55,560 nt of DNA from assembly GCA_013361525.1 (NCBI GenBank), contig JABFXY010000010.1, positions 1-55,560 of the forward strand, read 5' to 3'. Below are positions 32,685-42,038 of the stretch, in pieces. Made by a program: the position numbers and the translations under genes. The notes below the pieces were generated by a model. The model did not search any database. It saw only the letters and a list, made by a program, of their open reading frames with translations, and was not told where the DNA came from. Within the stretch, counting starts at the first letter, position 1, and each line of letters opens with the position of its first letter. This stretch comes from Polyangiaceae bacterium. Lineage in GTDB: Bacteria > Myxococcota_A > Polyangia > Polyangiales > Polyangiaceae.

Positions 32685-33572
32685 TCAATCGAGCCACTCG
32701 ACGGGCTCGTCGCGCAGCCACGTTCGTTGCCTCCGCACGAACACGCGTGTGGAGCGCACGATCGTCGGCAAGAGGTCCTCGCGCGCGAGCCTGCCCTCGA
32801 TGAACGAGCGGACCTCTCGGTAGCCGACGGATCCCATCGCGCGCGACGGACCGTACCCGTCCGCGAGCAGCCGCTCGACCTCCTCGATCCAGCCGCTCTC
32901 GAGCCATCGTTTCGCGCGCGTCTCGATGCGAACGTCGATCTCCTCGCGCGCTCGGCGGACGCCGATGAGCCGCGCGTCGTAGCGGGACGTCGCGAACCCG
33001 TGAGCCTTGTGCCACTCGGTCATCGGCTTTCCGGTGAGCTCGTGGATCTCGAGGGCGCGCGACACGCGGACGAGGTCGTTCGGGGCCAGGCGCGCGGCCG
33101 CCTCGGGGTCGAGCCGTTGAAGCTCCTCGTGCAAAAAGCCGCGTCCGCGCTCTTCGGCGATGCGCGTGTGGCGCGCGCGGATCTCGTCGTCGCGTGGCGC
33201 GGCCTCGGCGAGCCCGTGAACCAGCGCTTTGACCCAAAGGTAGGTTCCCCCGCAGACGATCGGCACTCGCCCGCGCGCGCGGATCGTTTCGATGGCGCGG
33301 TCGGCCATCTCGGCGAAACGAGCGGCGTCCATGGGGGCCAATGGATCGACGACCCCGATGAGATGATGCTCCGCCCGCGCTCGCTCCTCGCGCGTCGGTT
33401 TGCCCGAGCCGATGTCGAACCGCTCGTAGATCTGCACGCTGTCGGCGCTGACGACCTCGCCGCCGAGGCGCTCCGCGAGCTCGATCGCGAGATCCGTCTT
33501 GCCGGACGCAGTCGGCCCGACGACGACGAGGAGCGCTCGTTCGCCGGACGGGACGATCTCCTCGCGTTTCAT
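32685..33572 (-). CDS. miaA: tRNA dimethylallyltransferase
   Basis: MiaA attaches a dimethylallyl group to N6 of A37 in tRNAs that read UNN codons. Markers: P-loop VVVGPTASGKTDLAIELA (Thr and Lys at about 21-26), VVSADSVQIYERFDIGSGKPT, the GGTYLWVKALVHG segment, and LAPNDLVRVSRALEIHELTGKPMTEW. VGYREVRSFIEG and RSTRVFVRRQRTWLR match the C-terminal RNA-binding part. Start ATG 33572 is chosen because it overlaps the mutL stop as ATGA; a start at 33641 would run into mutL. The mutL-miaA order is the classic one. Confidence 0.95.
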   Translation of the reverse strand: MKREEIVPSGERALLVVVGPTASGKTDLAIELAERLGGEVVSADSVQIYERFDIGSGKPTREERARAEHHLIGVVDPLAPMDAARFAEMADRAIETIRARGRVPIVCGGTYLWVKALVHGLAEAAPRDDEIRARHTRIAEERGRGFLHEELQRLDPEAAARLAPNDLVRVSRALEIHELTGKPMTEWHKAHGFATSRYDARLIGVRRAREEIDVRIETRAKRWLESGWIEEVERLLADGYGPSRAMGSVGYREVRSFIEGRLAREDLLPTIVRSTRVFVRRQRTWLRDEPVEWLD

Positions 33573-35374
33573 CGCCTTCCCACGCGATGATCCAGATCGC
33601 GGAAGGGCAGGCGCATCAAGATCGGCCTTCCGTGTGGGCAATGGCCCGCGAACTCGATCTCCTTCAGCCGCTCGAGGAGCTCGCGTGCCTGTTCGGGACC
33701 GACGCGCTCGCCCGCGCGAATCGAGCCGTGGCAGGCCATGGTCGCGAGCGACAGATCGATCGCGCCCGAATAGTCGCGGCCGCCGGAGCGAGCGAGCTCA
33801 CCGAGAAGCGACGTCGCGAGCGCACGCGGGTCGGCGCGCACGAGCAGCTGTGGCACTGCGTGGATCGCGAGCCTGGTCGGTCCGGCGACGCGGATGTCCA
33901 TGCCCATTGCCTGCACGACGTCGCCTGCCGCCTCCACCGCGGCGATGTCCGCCGCGCGCACGTCGACGATCTCCGGCACGAGGAGCGTCTGCATCGCGAC
34001 GGCTTTCGCGTGGAACGCGGTGCGGAGGCGATCGAACGTGACGCGCTCCGCGGCGGCGTGTTGATCGAGCACGATGATCGCGTCGTCGGTCTCGCAGAGC
34101 AGATACATCCCGCGAACCTGCGCGATGAACCGGATCGAGGTCGGCACGGTCTGGCCATCCGTCGTCGACAACATCGGCGCGCCGCGATCTTCTCGGAGGG
34201 GGTAGGGGATCGCTCCCGCCGTGGAAGGGATGCCGCTCGTCAGCTGCATCGCGCCCGAAAAATCGAGCTCGCCCGACCCGGTGAACACAGCCTCGGGTTG
34301 CTCCGCGACGTGTGAAGGTCCGCGTGAGCCGGTGTCGAATGGAAGTGATGCGGCGCGCGCCGGAGACGGCGCACCGAGGCCGAGCTGACTCGTGAACACG
34401 GAGCCGAGCGCGGAGGAGAGCACACGGTGAACCGCGTCCTGCACGGCACGAGGCTCGGCGAAGCGCACCTCGCTCTTCTGCGGGTGCACGTTCACGTCGA
34501 CGAGGTCGTTCGGCAGGTCGAGGTAAACGACACCGACCGGATAACGTCCCGGCTCGAGCACGCTGCCGTACGCGTGGTCGACCGAACGTGACAACGCACG
34601 ATCACGCACGGGCCTGCCGTTGACGAACACCCAAAGGCCCGTCGCGCCCATGCGCGCCTTCTCCGGTCGTGACAGATGCGCTTCGACCTCGAGCGGTCCC
34701 ATCTTGCCTGCGCACCGCACGAGCTCCCAGCCGACGAGGATGCTCCTCACCCGCTCCTCGCGGCTCGCCGCGCGCAAGTGCTCGCGCACGCGCCGGCCGT
34801 CCCGCTCCAATGTGACGGTAACGTCAGGTCGGCTGAGCGCGATGCCGTCGACGACCTCGGTCACGTGTGCGGACTCGGTCGCGAGCGCTCGCAAAAACTT
34901 CCGGCGCGCCGGGACGTTGTAGAAGAGATCTCGGATCTCGACCCTCGTCCCCGGCGGCATGCCGACGGGCTCGATGCTCGGCGCGCCGCCGCCGTCGATC
35001 GACACCGACGCTCCCGCGTCCGCCGCGCGCAGGCGCGAGGCGATTCGGAACCGGCTCACCGACGCGATGCTGGGCAGCGCCTCGCCTCGGAAGCCGAATG
35101 TCCCGATCGCGAGGAGGTCCTCGAGGGATGCGATCTTGCTGGTCGCATGCCGCGTGATCGACAGGCGAAGGTCGTCCTCGCTCATGCCGTGGCCATCGTC
35201 GGCAACACTGCAGGCCGCGACGCCGCCACCTTCGATCGCGACGTCGACGCGCGTGGCTTCGGCGTCGATCGCGTTCTCGCAGAGCTCCTTCACCACGCTC
35301 GCAGGGCGCTCCACGACCTCGCCGGCTGCGATCTGGTTGGCCAGATCGTCCGGCAGCACCTGCACGCGGCGCAT
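33569..35374 (-). CDS. mutL: DNA mismatch repair protein MutL, 601 aa
   Basis: The N-terminal GHKL ATPase is typical: IAAGEVVERPASVVKELCENAIDA, VADDGHGMSEDDL, ITRHATSKI, GTFGFRGEALPSIASVS, then DLFYNVPARRKFL. A spacer of about 90 residues follows. The C-terminal domain carries the nicking-endonuclease signature as DQHAAAERVTFD (437-448), where the consensus DQHA-x2-E-x4-E ends in Glu and here ends in Asp; ACHGSIRAGE and CPHGRP are also present. So this MutL probably nicks DNA, and a MutH is not needed. It overlaps miaA by four bases and the upstream membrane gene by one. Confidence 0.94.
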   Translation of the reverse strand: MRRVQVLPDDLANQIAAGEVVERPASVVKELCENAIDAEATRVDVAIEGGGVAACSVADDGHGMSEDDLRLSITRHATSKIASLEDLLAIGTFGFRGEALPSIASVSRFRIASRLRAADAGASVSIDGGGAPSIEPVGMPPGTRVEIRDLFYNVPARRKFLRALATESAHVTEVVDGIALSRPDVTVTLERDGRRVREHLRAASREERVRSILVGWELVRCAGKMGPLEVEAHLSRPEKARMGATGLWVFVNGRPVRDRALSRSVDHAYGSVLEPGRYPVGVVYLDLPNDLVDVNVHPQKSEVRFAEPRAVQDAVHRVLSSALGSVFTSQLGLGAPSPARAASLPFDTGSRGPSHVAEQPEAVFTGSGELDFSGAMQLTSGIPSTAGAIPYPLREDRGAPMLSTTDGQTVPTSIRFIAQVRGMYLLCETDDAIIVLDQHAAAERVTFDRLRTAFHAKAVAMQTLLVPEIVDVRAADIAAVEAAGDVVQAMGMDIRVAGPTRLAIHAVPQLLVRADPRALATSLLGELARSGGRDYSGAIDLSLATMACHGSIRAGERVGPEQARELLERLKEIEFAGHCPHGRPILMRLPFRDLDHRVGRR

Positions 35375-36060
35375 CAGGGCTCGTCTTCGCGCTCGAGCCG
35401 CTCCTCGGCGCGCGCGACGGCATCCATGAAAGCGCGTGTCCGAGGCGAAGCGAGCGCGGCGCCCGCTGCACCGAGCACCCCGAGGTGCAGGGCGAGCCCG
35501 AGCCGAGTGCACAGCCACCAAAAGGCGGGGGTGCGCACGTCGAAGAACGGAAGCTGCAAGCCGGATTCGTTGAACGGTAACTGGCGGGTGTCGTACGCGA
35601 CCGCGTTGATCCAAGCCTCGCGGATCGGCTGGGTGAGCGCGTATTGCACGATGACGAACAGCGTATTCGCGGCGATCACTTGCAGCGCGAGGGATCGAGA
35701 GCCGGGCCGGCCCGCGAGGACCATCGCGCTCACGATCACCAGGAGCAGCGACAGCAGCACCTGCGCGATCGACAGCGGCATCATCCGCTTCGGCGCATCG
35801 GCGTACGCGCGGTGCTCTGCGGCGCGCTGCACCAGCATCAGCCCCTGCGTCTCGTCGGCCTTCGCTTGCTCGAGCACGGCGCTCGACTCGGGGACGCTTC
35901 CCTGGCGGAGGAACGACACCGTATGGCAGCCGTTCATGGTCCCGTTCACGCCGGCGAGCCACGTGAGGATCATCGCGGCGACGAGAAACCACGGCCGCAG
36001 ACTGCGGAGCCGCTCGCCATTGGAGGAACTTCCGGCGCTCACTTCACGTCCGTCTAGCAC
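35374..36060 (-). CDS. Membrane protein of unknown function, about 228 aa
   Basis: Four hydrophobic segments are visible: LRPWFLVAAMILTWLAGV, LSIAQVLLSLLLVIVSAMVLAG, LALQVIAANTLFVIVQYAL, and a less hydrophobic one near RLGLALHLGVLGAAGAAL. A loop of about 50 residues follows the first. No family recognised. The start may be GTG 36060 or GTG 36042. Its TGA shares one base with the mutL ATG, so it is coupled to mutL, though a repair role is not suggested by the sequence. Confidence 0.75.
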   Translation of the reverse strand: MLDGREVSAGSSSNGERLRSLRPWFLVAAMILTWLAGVNGTMNGCHTVSFLRQGSVPESSAVLEQAKADETQGLMLVQRAAEHRAYADAPKRMMPLSIAQVLLSLLLVIVSAMVLAGRPGSRSLALQVIAANTLFVIVQYALTQPIREAWINAVAYDTRQLPFNESGLQLPFFDVRTPAFWWLCTRLGLALHLGVLGAAGAALASPRTRAFMDAVARAEERLEREDEP

Positions 36061-36141
36061 GGCTCTTCCCGGAGAACACCCCGGGAGGCGGGCAATCCGA
36101 GTACGCGGGCAACGGGCTGCCCGGGATGCGGCATGCGACGC

Positions 36142-37515
36142 TCAGATCCCAGTCTCGAGATCCGAGAGCCACTCGTTCGTGAACCCTTCCTCGTAGCCGA
36201 ACTCGGTAAGCGGGAGGCCCGCGCCGCGAAGCGCGGTGAGGAGCGCTTTCGTCGCGTTTCCTCCGCCGTCGCGGTGGTGGACGTTTCCCTTCAGCCGTCC
36301 GCTTCCCTTGCCGCAGAGGAGCATCGGCAAGTCGTCCTGCGAATGCGTGACGCCCTCGGTGTGCTCGGTGGTGACCAGGATCGAGCTGTTGTCGAGCATG
36401 TTGCCTGCGCCTTCCGGCGTCGAGCGCAGCTTGTCGAGGAAGTAGGCGAGCTGCCGCATCGTGAACTTCACCGCTTCGCGCTGGAGGGGCTGCGGCGCGG
36501 GCTCGGTGTGGTTCATGTAGTGCTGCCCGTCGACCGCGCCGACCATCCAGAACACCGCGCCGGATCCACACGTCGAGTACATGATCGAAAACGATCGCGT
36601 GAGGCCACACGCGAGGCCGAGCGTCATCAGATCGCTCATGATCTGGTTCTTCTCCTCCATCTGCTCGTGGCCTTCGACATCGGGGAAGTCGCCCGGGTCG
36701 CCTGGTTTGGTGCACTCGGCGAGCGGCGCGTTGAGGCGGGTCTCGAGCTCCGAAATGCTCGTGAGGTGTTGGTCGAGCCGCTGTTTGTCTTTGGTGCCGA
36801 GCTTGGACTCGAGCGCCGAGATCTGATCGCCGACGGCGTTGAGCACGTTCGCGCGCGCCTTCCGGATCAGCGGCTCGGCCGTGCCTTGATTGAAGAGCCG
36901 ATCCCAGAACGCGTGCGGTGACTCCTCCGACGGGTTGACGTTCGTCTCGCCCGCGACCGATCCGTTGTGAGACAGGTATTGGAAGCTCGTGCCTTCGTCG
37001 GTGCCGCGGAAACGCGTGACCGCCGCTTCGAGCGAGCGATACGCGCTCGGGCTCGTCGATTGGAAGTGGTTCGCCGCGATCTGATCGACGCTCGGGTACT
37101 TCATCGTCGAGACGATGGTGTCGCGCACGTCGTCGACCTTGTAGTGCGGCCCCCCCGAGTTCACGGCGCTCATCCCCGAGTGGTGCGGATGACGCGGCGT
37201 CTTCACCGACAAGCCGCTGATGACGCTCACGTAGTCTTTGAGCGGCAAGAGCGCCGCGAGGGCGAAGTCGTCCGGGACGCTCCAGTTGTCGCCGACCGAG
37301 GGAGGCGTCCACGTCGCGAGGTGGACGCCGTTACCGAAGAACCACAGGCCGAAACGCGTGGGTAGAGGCGCGCCGCCGGCCAGCGCCTCGCCGTGGTCGT
37401 CGAGCATGAAGTCGAACAGCGGCAGGCCCACGGCCACCGTGGCAGCGCCGGCCATGCCGCGCAGAAACAAGCGTCGGGTCGGGCCGCGGCGCGGTGACTT
37501 GATGAGGAAGCTCAT
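36142..37515 (-). CDS. DUF1552-family exported protein (copy 2), 457 aa
   Basis: GPTRRLFLRGMAGAATVAVGLPLFDFML is a twin-arginine signal. The body has RFGLWFFGNGVHLATWTPP, VSVISGLSVKTPRHPHHSGMSAVNSGG, a helical centre (QISALESKLGTKDKQRLDQHLTSISELETRL) and SSILVTTEHTEGVTHSQDDLPMLLCGKGSGRLKGNVHHRDGGGNATKALLTAL near the end, the DUF1552 plan. It differs considerably from copy 1, so the duplication is old or the two were acquired separately. It starts 2 bases after the partner gene's stop. Confidence 0.88.
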   Translation of the reverse strand: MSFLIKSPRRGPTRRLFLRGMAGAATVAVGLPLFDFMLDDHGEALAGGAPLPTRFGLWFFGNGVHLATWTPPSVGDNWSVPDDFALAALLPLKDYVSVISGLSVKTPRHPHHSGMSAVNSGGPHYKVDDVRDTIVSTMKYPSVDQIAANHFQSTSPSAYRSLEAAVTRFRGTDEGTSFQYLSHNGSVAGETNVNPSEESPHAFWDRLFNQGTAEPLIRKARANVLNAVGDQISALESKLGTKDKQRLDQHLTSISELETRLNAPLAECTKPGDPGDFPDVEGHEQMEEKNQIMSDLMTLGLACGLTRSFSIMYSTCGSGAVFWMVGAVDGQHYMNHTEPAPQPLQREAVKFTMRQLAYFLDKLRSTPEGAGNMLDNSSILVTTEHTEGVTHSQDDLPMLLCGKGSGRLKGNVHHRDGGGNATKALLTALRGAGLPLTEFGYEEGFTNEWLSDLETGI

Positions 37516-37517
37516 GG

Positions 37518-39176
37518 TCAGTTGCCCTCCTCGGTCGACGGCGTGGCGTAGCGGTAGCCGTCGTTGGTCACGAGCGCGACGACGAGCGCTTTGAAGTCGT
37601 AGTCGGTGTCGACGAAGTTGGTGACGAGGTCCTCGACGCTGACATCGTCGCCGTCACCCGCGAGGTGTCCGCCCGCGTGCTCGTAGAAGCGGCGCGCGAC
37701 ACACGCACCGACCTCGGGGAGCGCGGCGACGAGCGCCGCGAGCTCGATGCCGTCCGCGACCGGCTCGCCGCCGACCTCGGTCGCGGAGTCGATGCTCAAG
37801 CCCTGCTCGTCCTGATCTCGGTACGCACCGATTGCGTCGTAGTGCTCGAGCGCAAACCCGATCGGATCCATCCGCGCGTGGCAGCCGGCGCACGCCGGAT
37901 CGGTTCGATGAACGTCGAGGCGCTGGCGCAACGTGGTGGGCGGCGCCCCTGGGTCGGGCTCGGGCAGCGACGTGTCGACGCCGGCGGGCGGCGGGGGAAT
38001 GTCCTGGCAGAGCAGGTTGATTTGAACGAAGCGCCCGCGGTGCGTGGGTGATGTCTGCGTGTCGTGCGCGTTCATCGCGAGGAAGCCCGCGGTCGTGAGC
38101 AGGCCCGCGCGCTTCGCGTCTTCGGGGAACACGTAGGGGACGAGGTCCGGACCGGTGATGCCTTCGATGCCGTAAACCCGCGCGAGCTCTTCGTTGAGGT
38201 ACGTCTCGCGCGTGGTGAAGACCTGGCGGAAATCGCCTTCTTCCTCGAAGACGACGTTCTCGAACATGCGCTCGATCTCGACGCGCATCGCGGGCCCCAG
38301 CGTCGCGGAGAACTGCGGGAACGCGGTGACGTTCTTCTTCAGGTTGTCGAGGTTTCGCACCTGCATGAAGTCGCGAAAGAAGCGCACGAGCGGCGCTCGC
38401 GTTCGGGGGTCGTCGAGGAGCCGCTCCGCCTGTGCGGTGACGCCTTCCTTCGTGAGAAGGTCGCCCGCCTGCGCTGCCTGCCGGAGGCCTTCGTCGGGCG
38501 GTCCATCGAGCAGCAAGAACGACAACCGGCTCGCCATCTCCCAGCTCGTGTAGCGGTACGACGACGGGCTCGTGGGATCGGGCTCACCGAGCTCGACGCG
38601 GAACAAGAAGCTCGGCGACTGCAGCACCGCCGCGACGCCGAACTTGAGGCCTTGCGTCGGGTCATCGAGATCCGTCGCGATGGTCGAAGCCAAGCCGACG
38701 AGCGCATCGATCTCGCTGCTCGTCACCGGACGCCGCCACGCACGCGTCGTGAAGTCCTCCAGAAAGCTGCGAACGCAGGGATCGTCGATGGCGGTGAACG
38801 TGCATCCGACGAGCGCGTCTCGGCGGGCGGCGTCGTTCCAGACTTGGTCGAGAATCTGGTAGGTGGCCTTCTCGTACTCCTCGGCCTCGACGCTGGAGAT
38901 GGTTCGATTGGCGGCGGCGATCGACGTGAAACCGTAGGCGACGTCGTCTTGCGGGAGGTCCGCCGGGATCGCGAGCGGCTCACCGAAAAGATCCCTCCAG
39001 GAATTCTCGAGCTGCGGCTGCGTGAGCCTGTGCAAGGTGGGCGCAGCAGGCTCGAAGGCATGCTCCGAAGGGCCTGCGCCGACACCGCCGCCGCCGTCCT
39101 CGTCGTTGCCTATCTCTCCCGTGCAGCCGATCGCGATCGGCAGCGCGAGGACCAAGGGAAGGCATCGAACGAGCAT
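37518..39176 (-). CDS. DUF1592/DUF1588-type cytochrome-like lipoprotein (copy 2)
   Basis: MLVRCLPLVLALPIAIGC is a lipoprotein signal (Cys18), followed by a Gly/Asp-rich linker. The family series appears in order: LHRLTQPQLENSWRDLFGE, RSFLEDFTTRAWRRPVTSSEIDAL, EMASRLSFLLLDGPPDEGLRQAAQAGDL, AGLLTTAGFLAMNAHDTQTSPTHRGRFVQINLLCQ, and PACAGCHARMDPIGFALEHYD with one CxxCH. The order of genes and the 2-base gap to the DUF1552 gene match copy 1. Probably attached to a membrane and exported; function unknown. Confidence 0.88.
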   Translation of the reverse strand: MLVRCLPLVLALPIAIGCTGEIGNDEDGGGGVGAGPSEHAFEPAAPTLHRLTQPQLENSWRDLFGEPLAIPADLPQDDVAYGFTSIAAANRTISSVEAEEYEKATYQILDQVWNDAARRDALVGCTFTAIDDPCVRSFLEDFTTRAWRRPVTSSEIDALVGLASTIATDLDDPTQGLKFGVAAVLQSPSFLFRVELGEPDPTSPSSYRYTSWEMASRLSFLLLDGPPDEGLRQAAQAGDLLTKEGVTAQAERLLDDPRTRAPLVRFFRDFMQVRNLDNLKKNVTAFPQFSATLGPAMRVEIERMFENVVFEEEGDFRQVFTTRETYLNEELARVYGIEGITGPDLVPYVFPEDAKRAGLLTTAGFLAMNAHDTQTSPTHRGRFVQINLLCQDIPPPPAGVDTSLPEPDPGAPPTTLRQRLDVHRTDPACAGCHARMDPIGFALEHYDAIGAYRDQDEQGLSIDSATEVGGEPVADGIELAALVAALPEVGACVARRFYEHAGGHLAGDGDDVSVEDLVTNFVDTDYDFKALVVALVTNDGYRYATPSTEEGN

Positions 39177-39285
39177 GCGATCAGGCTACGCAGTCGCACT
39201 GCCGCATCAACGGTGCGCGAAACGACGACGGGTGGCCATCGCTCGACCACCCGTCCTTCGCACGTGCTCCTACCCGGCTTCGTCG

Positions 39286-39969
39286 TCAGCGTCGCGGCGC
39301 GGGCTTCTTCGCCGATGGTGTGGGCGGTGTCACCTCGGGCCTCGCCGTTTCCTCCGGAATCATCGCGCCCATCACGACCTCCGCGTCGGGTGGCATTGCG
39401 GCCGAGGCGGAAGGAGCTGCGCTCGGCGGCGGGGTCGCGACCATCTTGCCGACCTCGGCATGCGGGGCGGGTGCTCCCATCATCAAGAACGCGCTCCCCG
39501 CCATCGCAGTCACGCTGCCGGCCCCCGCGGCGATCCCGGCCGTCACGAGCGCGAGCCTTCGAACGCGCTTCTTCCGCTCGCCGACGGGGCAATCCGACGT
39601 GATAACCGTGCCGTCCGCGCGTCGATAGAGGCGCAGGCAAACATTGCCGTTCGTCTCTCGCAGGAGCGCGATGGCCTCGCCGCGTGTCATCCCCGCGACG
39701 TTGTAGACATTCTTCTCGCACGAGCCGCAGAAACGCACGCGATGGTCGCCCTGCATCGCGTCCCAGCTCGCGGTGCACGGGCTCGCGATGCGCACGTCCT
39801 CGAGGGGTCCATACGAAGTGAGGTGGTGAAGCCTTCGATGAAGATCGTCGCGCTCTCGCTCGAGGATGCGGCGGCGCTCGACGATTCGATCCGTGTCGTT
39901 CAGCTCGGCTGTAACCGCCTCGAGCTTTTCACGCAGCGCCGACAGCTCGTCTCGATAGGGAGTCGCCAT
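39286..39969 (-). CDS. Membrane-anchored protein with FCxxC domain, 227 aa
   Basis: Residues 1-55 are a charged coiled-coil (ELSALREKLEAVTAELNDTDRIVERRRILERERDDLHRRL). Residues 60-130 form a compact cysteine domain: SPCTASWDAMQGDHRVRFCGSCEKNVYNVAGMTRGEAIALL, then VCLRLYRRADGTVITSDCPVG, with Cys65, 81, 84, 111 and 127. This pattern recurs in Myxococcota and Planctomycetes proteins without a named function; metal binding is possible. A membrane segment (140-163) and a Pro/Ala-rich tail follow. Start ATG 39969 is chosen because the sequence before it is arginine-rich. Confidence 0.78.
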   Translation of the reverse strand: MATPYRDELSALREKLEAVTAELNDTDRIVERRRILERERDDLHRRLHHLTSYGPLEDVRIASPCTASWDAMQGDHRVRFCGSCEKNVYNVAGMTRGEAIALLRETNGNVCLRLYRRADGTVITSDCPVGERKKRVRRLALVTAGIAAGAGSVTAMAGSAFLMMGAPAPHAEVGKMVATPPPSAAPSASAAMPPDAEVVMGAMIPEETARPEVTPPTPSAKKPAPRR

Positions 39970-40050
39970 GTTTGGACTTCGACGTGCGCGGCGACGAAAT
40001 GTTCTCGGGTCGTGCTCCGTCCTCGAACAGGGCAATCACCGCACCAACCA

Positions 40051-41970
40051 TCATTTGATGGGATAGCCATCGAGCCTGAGCGGGAAGACGAAGTACGGCG
40101 GCACACACGCTCCGGCGCCGTCTTTACCCATGCGCGCGCAAACGAAGTCCTGGCGGCACGGGTGTTTCGGGTCGCACGCGCGGTCGGCGCGCGGGACGAC
40201 GTATTTCTCGCCACACGCTTCCTCGGGTTTTCCGTAGCGCAGGCACGCTTGCAGCCCGTCGATGTCGACAAAGTCGACGCATGCCGCGGAAGGGCTGCTG
40301 TTGTCGCACGAGCCGACACACGCTCCCTGGGCGAAGCCGTTGATGTTTCCGGTGCAGCCGAGGTTCGGGCCACACGTTCGTCGAGTCAGCGCCGACACCA
40401 TGTCTTTTCGCGCCGTCGTTCCCGCGACGACTTTGCCCGTCTCGCACGCGGCACCAACCGCGTCGTCGTCGTCGAGGCAGACGCCGACGTCCGGGTCTTC
40501 GAGCGCGACGCAGCGGAGCCCGTCGGCGCACGACCACGCCTCGAACCCGGGATCGCCGAGACCACAGGGCGCGCCGAAGCCACCGTCCATCCCTTGGCGC
40601 TCGGCGGGCGGGCGATGCTCGCTCGGTATGCGGCCTGCCGCGACGGCTTCGACGTACGTCTCGCGACGCTCGATGTCCTCGAGCAAGTGCGTGGATGAGC
40701 CGCTCACGAGCGACTTCCACTTGGGGGCGTCGTCGGCGTCGAGACCCACGTGGTGGAAGCCCGCGATGGAATGGCTCTGGTGGCAACCGACGCAGCTGAC
40801 GCCGTCCAGCCGGCGAAGCAGCGCTTTCGCCGAGCGGATCGTCGTGAATGTCGACAGATCGAGGCCCTCGAGATCTTCCTCGTCGAGGACCCGCGAAAAG
40901 GGGCGGTTGTCGCGGCGTTCGAGGCCGCGCGGCGCGACCGACCGCGCGCTCTTTGCGAGGAAGCGCTCCGGCACCTGGACGGTGCCGTCGTCGATCGCGC
41001 GAAGGACCTCCGGCGCACGCAGGTACGAGAGGAATGCCGAGCGCAGCGCCGGGTCGCTCGAAAGCGCGGCGACGTCGGGCATGTTGTCCATCGCTGCAGG
41101 TGCAAAAGCCTTGTGCTGCTCGTCGACCGCGTGAAAGACGCGCAACGAATATTCGACGTGCCCGCCCATCGTCGGGTGTGCGGTCGACTGGATGCGGACC
41201 GTCTGCAGGTTCGTCTCCACAGCCTTGAGCGTCCAGCGCTTGCGATTCGCCTCCGAGAGAGCGCCGTCGGCGACGAGCCACTCGACGAGGCTCGTGCCTA
41301 CGAGGTCCGCGGGCGCGCGCCACGACCGCGCTGCGTCGGTGCACGAGCCATCCGTGGAGGGCACGAGAAACACCGCGTTGATCGTGAGAGGGAGGCGGCC
41401 GCTCATCGACTCGCGCGCCTGCTGCGTCGTGTAGCCGAGGCGGTAGACGAACCGCACCTCGCCACACGTGTCCGCGTAGAAGGCGCGTCGATCGAGCCGG
41501 TTGAACACGCCCACCAGCTCGAACCGCATCTCGTCGGAGCGGAGCCAGTGCGCGTCGAACAACCTCGTGCCGAGCACCGACGTGACGCGCGCATCGGGAT
41601 GGGAGCGCTGGGTCGCCGCGATGTCGTCGGACAGCGCGATCAAGATCGTGGACAGCGGGGAGCTTCGCCAGAGCTCTGCGGTCGTCACGAAGTCTTCGCC
41701 GGTGACGAGCTGGGGCAGCCTGAAACCGCGCCGATCGAGCTCGGCGAGCTGGCTCGGATCCAGGACGGCGACGTGTGTCGAGCGAGGTGGCCCGACAACC
41801 TCGGGCGGCGCGTCGGGCGCAGCCGAAGCGGCGACGGATCCCGCGTTCGGCGGGAGCGGCCCGCGCCGCTCTTCGGTCGAGCTGCACGCAGACGCTCCGC
41901 CAATCGCGAGCGCCAGCGCCGCAACCAGGGTGAGGACAATCACGGCGGAGCCAGCGTTTCGTTCGGCCAT
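40051..41970 (-). CDS. Large lipoprotein with CxxCH motif, about 639 aa
   Basis: From ATG 41970 the start AGSAVIVLTLVAALALAIGGASACSS is a lipoprotein signal; ATG 42015 is possible. A proline-rich linker leads to a domain with THVAVLDPSQLAELDRRGFRLPQLVTG. The middle has DGVSCVGCHQSHSIAGFHHVG, one heme-binding CxxCH. The last 200 residues are cysteine-rich (CGLGDPG, CADGLRC, CGPNLGCTG, CDPKHPCRQDFVCARMG) and suggest a disulfide-rich surface end. Probably an exported mono-heme protein. It lies after two genes with CxxCH relatives but has its own architecture. Confidence 0.8.
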   Translation of the reverse strand: MAERNAGSAVIVLTLVAALALAIGGASACSSTEERRGPLPPNAGSVAASAAPDAPPEVVGPPRSTHVAVLDPSQLAELDRRGFRLPQLVTGEDFVTTAELWRSSPLSTILIALSDDIAATQRSHPDARVTSVLGTRLFDAHWLRSDEMRFELVGVFNRLDRRAFYADTCGEVRFVYRLGYTTQQARESMSGRLPLTINAVFLVPSTDGSCTDAARSWRAPADLVGTSLVEWLVADGALSEANRKRWTLKAVETNLQTVRIQSTAHPTMGGHVEYSLRVFHAVDEQHKAFAPAAMDNMPDVAALSSDPALRSAFLSYLRAPEVLRAIDDGTVQVPERFLAKSARSVAPRGLERRDNRPFSRVLDEEDLEGLDLSTFTTIRSAKALLRRLDGVSCVGCHQSHSIAGFHHVGLDADDAPKWKSLVSGSSTHLLEDIERRETYVEAVAAGRIPSEHRPPAERQGMDGGFGAPCGLGDPGFEAWSCADGLRCVALEDPDVGVCLDDDDAVGAACETGKVVAGTTARKDMVSALTRRTCGPNLGCTGNINGFAQGACVGSCDNSSPSAACVDFVDIDGLQACLRYGKPEEACGEKYVVPRADRACDPKHPCRQDFVCARMGKDGAGACVPPYFVFPLRLDGYPIK

Positions 41971-42038
41971 CGCGCGCTCGTCGCCGGAACGGCCCAGAGT
42001 GTGACGGCGTGTCATCGAGGCGCGCGCCGCGCATTTGC

